Below the pieces are notes generated by a model. The model searched no databases and was not told where the DNA came from. It saw only the letters and a list, made by a program, of their open reading frames with translations. 9,926 bases of DNA from DATAEG01 sp036258135 (GTDB lineage Bacteria > Actinomycetota > Actinomycetes > Mycobacteriales > Jatrophihabitantaceae), in assembly GCA_036258135.1 (NCBI GenBank), contig DATAEG010000153.1:1-9926 (forward strand). The letters are read 5' to 3'. Position 1 is the stretch's first letter. Every line of letters starts with the position of its first letter. Both the position numbers and the translations under genes were made by a program. Positions 6,413 to 9,926 of this stretch are shown here, one piece after another.

Positions 6413-7036
6413 GTGACCGATGACCGCATCACCGTCGAGGGGCTGAAGGACTGGCTCAAGGAGTTCGCGCGGCTGGTCACCGACCACCGCGACGAACTCA
6501 CCGCGCTCGACGCGGCCATCGGTGACGCCGACCACGGCACCAACATGGAACGCGGCATGTCAGCCGTCGTCGACCGCCTCAGCGGCGAGACGGTCGCCGA
6601 CTTGTGCAAGCAGGCGGGGATGCAGCTCGTCAGCACCGTCGGGGGCGCGAGCGGGCCGCTCTACGGGACCTTCCTGCTGCGCTTCGGATCGTCAGCCGGC
6701 GAAGTTGCCGAACTCGACGCGCCCGGCTTCGCGGCGGCCATGCGTGCCGGCCTGGACGGCATCGTCGCCCGCGGTAAAGCCGAGCGCGACGACAAGACGA
6801 TGTTCGACGCTCTGGCGCCCGCCGTCGAGGCGCTCGAGGCAGCCGACAGCGGGCCGCTCGGCGAGGCCCTCCGCGGCGCCGCCGATGCGGCCGACAAGGG
6901 GCGCGACGCCACGATCGACATGGTGGCGCGGAAGGGCCGCGCGAGCTATCTCGGCGAGCGCAGCATCGGCCACCAGGACCCAGGCGCGACGTCGGCCGCG
7001 CTGCTCGTGCACGCGGCCGCGAGCACGTTGGGCTAG
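6413..7036 (+). CDS. dhaL: Dihydroxyacetone kinase ADP-binding subunit DhaL
   Basis: A 207-residue all-helical nucleotide-binding subunit of usual size. The metal-binding block AAIGDADHGTNMERG carries Asp33, Asp38, Asp40 and His41; the common form is GDGDHG, so Gly to Ala at residue 39 is a mild variant. STVGGASGPLYGTF is the nucleotide loop, followed by DDKTMFDALAP and, near the end, KGRASYLGERSIGHQDPGATS. DhaL keeps a tightly bound ADP that is phosphorylated in place by DhaM and then hands the phosphate to DhaK-bound Dha. It starts at GTG 6413, two bases after the dhaK stop, with GGAGG at 6400-6404 inside the end of dhaK. A nearby ATG at 6420 is out of frame. Confidence 0.96.
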   Translation: MTDDRITVEGLKDWLKEFARLVTDHRDELTALDAAIGDADHGTNMERGMSAVVDRLSGETVADLCKQAGMQLVSTVGGASGPLYGTFLLRFGSSAGEVAELDAPGFAAAMRAGLDGIVARGKAERDDKTMFDALAPAVEALEAADSGPLGEALRGAADAADKGRDATIDMVARKGRASYLGERSIGHQDPGATSAALLVHAAASTLG

Positions 7037-7038
7037 CC

Positions 7039-9468
7039 ATGGTCGGCATCGTCGTCGTTTCCCACAGTCGCGCGCTGGCCCGGGCAGCCGTCGAGCTGGC
7101 CGGGCAGATGCTGCATGGGCCTGGCCCCGCTATCGCCCTCGCCGCCGGCTTGGACGACACCACACTCGGCACCGATGCGGTCCAAGTGAAGCAAGCGATC
7201 GAGCAGGTCGACGGCCCGGACGGCGTGGTGGTACTGCTCGATCTCGGCAGCGCGGTGCTCAGCGCCGAGCTGGCCCTGGACCTTCTCGACAGCGCGATCC
7301 GGGACCGAGTCGTGCTCAGCCCCGCTCCCCTTGTCGAGGGCCTCGTCGCCGCGGTCGTCACCGCGTCAGGCGGCGCGACAGCGACCGAGGTCGCCGCCGA
7401 GGCGGCCGGCGCGCTCGCCGGGAAGCAGGCGCACCTCGGCGCCGTCTCCTCCGCTCCAGGCGACATGACCCAGGGCGGCGCCGACGCCCTTCGCGGCGTC
7501 TTCATCGTGGCCAACCCGCACGGGCTGCACGCGCGGCCCGCCGCTCGGCTCGTGGCGCACGTGCGGACCCACGACGCGCAGGTGCAGCTCACCAACCTAA
7601 CCACCGGCAACGGGCCGGTCCCCGCGTCGAGCCTGAGCCGGGTCGCCACGCTCGGCGCGCGACAGGGCCACGAGGTCGAGGTGTCGATCACGGGCAGCCA
7701 GGCCGCCGAAACGCTGGAGCAGATCCTGGCCCTGGCGGCCCGGAACTTCGACGAGCCGGAGGCGCCAGAGCCAGCCCGATCACCGCTCGAGGCGGCCGGC
7801 CCGGTGGTCGCCTCGCCGGGCATCGCGATCGGACCGGCCTGCCGCGTCGAGGCGCGCCGCCCAACGCTTCCGGACCACGAACCGGGCGACCCCACCGGCA
7901 ACTGGCGGCGCCTGCGCGAAGCCATCGCCGAAACACGGCGGGACCTGTCCCGGACGCGAGCCCGCGTCAGCCGGGAGACCGGCGAAGCTGACGCCGCCAT
8001 CTTCGACGCGCACCTGATGCTGCTGGACGACACCGAGTTGCTCGCCGACGCACGCGCACACATCGACGCCGGAGTCGGGGCGGCCCGGGCATGGCATGAC
8101 GCGGTGACACACGTCGAGGAGCAGTTCGGCACCCTCGACGACTCCTACCTGCGCGGCCGAGCCGCCGACGTCCGGGCGGTCGGGGATCAGGTACTGCGGC
8201 GCCTCCTCGGCCAAGACGGCGCGCTTCCGGCGATCGCCGGAATTCTCGTCGCAGCCGACCTCGCCCCGGCAGACGCCGCCGACCTCGACACCAGTCTTGT
8301 CACAGGCGTCGTGCTCGCGCACGGCAGCCCGACCTCCCACGCCGCGATCCTGGCCACCGCCAAAGGCATCCCGATGCTCGTCGCCGCGGGCAACGAGGCT
8401 TTGGCGATCGCCGACGGCACGCGATTGATCGTGAACGCCGACCGGGGCGAACTCCTCGTCGACCCCACCGCGGAAGTCCTGGGCGACTATGAGCGCAGGC
8501 TGGCGGATCGAGCCCGAAGGTACGCCCTCATCCACGCCGAAGCGGCCCTGCCCGCGGTCACCCGCGACGGCAGGACGATCGCAGTCAACGCCAACATCGG
8601 CTCGCTCGACGACGCGAAAGCGGCAGCCGACGCCCACGCCGACGGGGCAGGCCTCGTCCGCACGGAGTTCCTGTTCCACGCCAGGTCCCAACCGCCGACG
8701 ATCCACGAGCAGGAGGCCATCTACCGAGCAATCACTGACGCATTCGCCGGTCGGCGGGTCGTCTTCCGCACCCTCGACGCGGGCGGGGACAAGCCGCTGG
8801 CCTTCGCACCGGTGGAGCACGAAGCCAACCCATTCCTCGGAGTCCGGGGCATCCGACTCTCACTGCGCCATCCCGAGCTGCTGCTCCAACAGCTCCACGC
8901 GATCTGCGCGGTGGCCGCCGACGCACCGGTCAGCGTGATGTTCCCGATGGTCAGCACCGTCGACGAACTGCTCGCCGCGCGCGCCGTGGTCGACGAGGCC
9001 TGCGGAGGGCAACCACCTGAAGGCCTGCGGGTCGGCATCATGGTCGAGGTCCCGGCGGTGGCTCTGAAGGCCGCCGCGTTCGCCCCGCACGTCGACTTCT
9101 TCAGCATCGGAACCAACGACCTGACCCAGTACGCCCTGGCCGCCGAACGCGGCAACCCGGCACTCGCGGCGTCCGCCGACCCGCTGGACCCCGGCGTGCT
9201 AGGACTGATCGCTGAGCTCTGCCGGCACGCCGGAACCGCCCATGTGTCAGTCTGCGGCGAGATCGCCGCCGACCCCGTCGCGGTTCCCGTCCTGGTCGGC
9301 CTCGGCGTGGACTCACTCAGCGTCGCCGCTCCCGCAGTCGCAGAGGTCAAGCGCCGCGTTCGCGGCATCGACGCCGAACAGGCCGCGAAGCTCGCCCGGA
9401 CGGCGTTGCGCTGCGCGAGTCCAGGAGAGGTCCGCGCGCTCATATCGCAAGCGGACATGCCCACCTAG
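7039..9468 (+). CDS. dhaM: DhaM-HPr-Enzyme I fusion, complete phosphorelay from PEP to DhaL
   Basis: This 809-residue protein joins three PTS modules. Residues 1-130 are the EIIA-Man-like DhaM domain, opening MVGIVVVSHS with phospho-acceptor His9 and containing VVVLLDLGSAVLSAE and PLVEG. Residues about 153-240 are HPr, with NPHGLHARPAA and His164. Residues about 255-809 are Enzyme I: SPGIAIGPA at its start, the phosphohistidine loop HGSPTSHAAILA with His434, then the PEP-binding barrel with GLVRTEFLF (Arg541), TLDAGGDKP, FFSIGTNDLTQY (Asn693) and VCGEIA (Cys739). E. coli DhaM, as established, stops after the N-terminal EI domain and needs the general Enzyme I. This one also carries the C-terminal catalytic half, so it should phosphorylate itself from PEP and run the whole relay alone. 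The ATG at 7039 follows dhaL by 2 bp with no clear ribosome site, so coupling is likely. No terminator is evident after the TAG. Confidence 0.94.
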   Translation: MVGIVVVSHSRALARAAVELAGQMLHGPGPAIALAAGLDDTTLGTDAVQVKQAIEQVDGPDGVVVLLDLGSAVLSAELALDLLDSAIRDRVVLSPAPLVEGLVAAVVTASGGATATEVAAEAAGALAGKQAHLGAVSSAPGDMTQGGADALRGVFIVANPHGLHARPAARLVAHVRTHDAQVQLTNLTTGNGPVPASSLSRVATLGARQGHEVEVSITGSQAAETLEQILALAARNFDEPEAPEPARSPLEAAGPVVASPGIAIGPACRVEARRPTLPDHEPGDPTGNWRRLREAIAETRRDLSRTRARVSRETGEADAAIFDAHLMLLDDTELLADARAHIDAGVGAARAWHDAVTHVEEQFGTLDDSYLRGRAADVRAVGDQVLRRLLGQDGALPAIAGILVAADLAPADAADLDTSLVTGVVLAHGSPTSHAAILATAKGIPMLVAAGNEALAIADGTRLIVNADRGELLVDPTAEVLGDYERRLADRARRYALIHAEAALPAVTRDGRTIAVNANIGSLDDAKAAADAHADGAGLVRTEFLFHARSQPPTIHEQEAIYRAITDAFAGRRVVFRTLDAGGDKPLAFAPVEHEANPFLGVRGIRLSLRHPELLLQQLHAICAVAADAPVSVMFPMVSTVDELLAARAVVDEACGGQPPEGLRVGIMVEVPAVALKAAAFAPHVDFFSIGTNDLTQYALAAERGNPALAASADPLDPGVLGLIAELCRHAGTAHVSVCGEIAADPVAVPVLVGLGVDSLSVAAPAVAEVKRRVRGIDAEQAAKLARTALRCASPGEVRALISQADMPT

Positions 9469-9633
9469 CCGTGGTCGGTTGGCGTTACGGGCAAGCTCCT
9501 GGCGTTCGCACAACAACCACGTGCGAGCGCCCAGCCACGGTGAGCCCGCCGCCGTTGCGCCGCCGTAGACCGACGAATGCCGGGGCAACACCGCCCATCG
9601 GTGTGGGCCCGCCGCGCAATCAGGATCCATCTT
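9469..9633. other. Intergenic stretch after dhaM, no feature recognised
   Basis: I see no gene, no convincing promoter and no intrinsic terminator after the dhaM stop codon. CCGTGG near 9472 and CCACGG near 9535 are complementary but more than 50 bp apart. With the integrase remnant beyond it, the last 458 bp of the window hold no intact gene. Confidence 0.5.
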
Positions 9634-9866
9634 CCGCAGCTCGTGCGGGTGCAGTTCAGGAACACCGATGCTCGACGCAGCGTCGGACAGGACGGCCGGC
9701 TGGAACAGCTGGGCGCGCGCAAACGCGCCACCCTTCACCCAGCGTTGCCGACTCGGCGATGGCGGCCCAGCGGCGCAGTAGGTCGAGCCGGCCAACCCGT
9801 AGTGCGGCCATCTCCCGAATCAGCAGCCGGTGTAGGCCAGAAACAGCACCACGAGCCGATAGCTGC
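9634..9866 (-). pseudogene. Tyrosine recombinase (phage/plasmid integrase) remnant, frameshifted and internally deleted
   Basis: Read on the minus strand, three adjoining frames give consecutive pieces of an actinobacterial integrase catalytic domain. SYRLVVLFLAYTGC then a stop (9820-9866) matches the block usually continuing as TGLRFGE. A shifted frame continues REMAALRVGRLDLLRRWAAI, then AESATL, down to about 9740. A third frame reads GGAFARAQLFQPAVLSDAAS, then SIGVPELHPHELR, from about 9732 to 9634. The first catalytic Arg, in TGLR, is destroyed by the frameshift. About 60 residues between the second and third pieces are missing, judging from usual integrases. Sequence after HxLR (box II) no longer resembles the family, so the active-site Tyr is gone. 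The N-terminal DNA-binding part is not visible to the right. It is therefore a dead gene of a former integrated element. Confidence 0.72.
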
Positions 9867-9908
9867 CACTGGACATAAGCCGAACGTGGCAGTGCTGGGG
9901 TTCGAACC
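9863..9908. repeat. Inverted repeat next to a tRNA T-loop-like palindrome
   Basis: CTGCCAC (9863-9869) and GTGGCAG (9886-9892) are perfectly complementary across 16 bp. Seven bases on is the palindrome GGTTCGAACC (9899-9908), the sequence typical of tRNA T-arms and of integrase attachment cores. The flanking bases do not form a T-stem on either strand, so this is not an intact tRNA. It may be a scar of an attachment site beside the integrase remnant. Confidence 0.3.
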
Positions 9909-9926
9909 GGCTACATTGGGCGCGCG

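Noticed and set aside
6522..7991. 489-codon plus-strand frame overlapping dhaL and dhaM
   Set aside because: It is an Arg/Pro-rich out-of-frame translation of dhaL and dhaM, both of which have all catalytic motifs in their own frames.
6630..8132. 500-codon open frame on the minus strand opposite dhaL/dhaM
   Set aside because: It lies antisense to well-supported genes, is Ser/Arg/Ala-rich with no recognisable domain, and is the usual shadow of high-GC coding DNA. Same judgement for minus 7780-8820, 4466-5506 and 5205-6233.
9860..9926. tRNA gene suggested by GGTTCGAACC
   Set aside because: On neither strand do the flanking bases form a 5-bp T-stem, and no acceptor or anticodon arms can be drawn.

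Overview
The window is high-GC DNA with strong G/C preference at third codon positions, GTG and ATG starts, tightly packed operons and a CGNR-family regulator. This points to a mycelial or soil-type Actinomycetota. Nothing here fixes the genus.

Left part (1-2931). The window opens inside a secreted-type phosphoesterase (acid phosphatase/phospholipase C family), which ends at 1201. Next comes a divergent pair: a CGNR zinc-finger/ABATE-domain regulator on the minus strand (1318-1863) and an EamA/DMT-family permease on the plus strand (1942-2931). They share a 78-bp intergenic region holding an imperfect inverted repeat that may be an operator.

Gene-poor gap (2932-3704). There is no ordinary gene here. 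It holds an inverted repeat, a short direct repeat, a strong GC hairpin, a start-less coding fragment (3177-3368, plus) and an overlooked 57-codon minus-strand ORF (3439-3612) with a CxxCxxC motif and a six-glycine tail. It may be eroded mobile-element DNA.

Centre and right (3705-9468). This is a complete PTS-type dihydroxyacetone (Dha) utilisation locus. An IclR-family regulator (minus) is divergent from a four-gene operon: a MIP-family channel, dhaK, dhaL and an 809-residue DhaM-HPr-Enzyme I fusion. Gaps between the operon genes are 1-2 bp, so they are probably co-transcribed and translationally coupled. A good sigma70-type promoter (TTGACG-N17-TAACTT) is followed by a perfect inverted repeat (TCATTCG-N7-CGAATGA) at the expected transcription start, a likely IclR operator. 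In the inferred pathway the channel admits a small polyol or triose. DhaK binds Dha covalently, DhaL carries the ADP/ATP phosphoryl carrier, and the fusion protein relays phosphate from PEP through EI, HPr and EIIA to DhaL. The product is dihydroxyacetone phosphate.

Right edge (9469-9926). There is no intact gene. The minus strand holds the wreck of a tyrosine recombinase (phage/plasmid integrase), frameshifted, internally deleted and truncated, next to a small inverted repeat and a tRNA T-loop-like palindrome. Together with the odd gap at 3.1-3.6 kb, this suggests the Dha locus lies in or next to a decayed integrated element.
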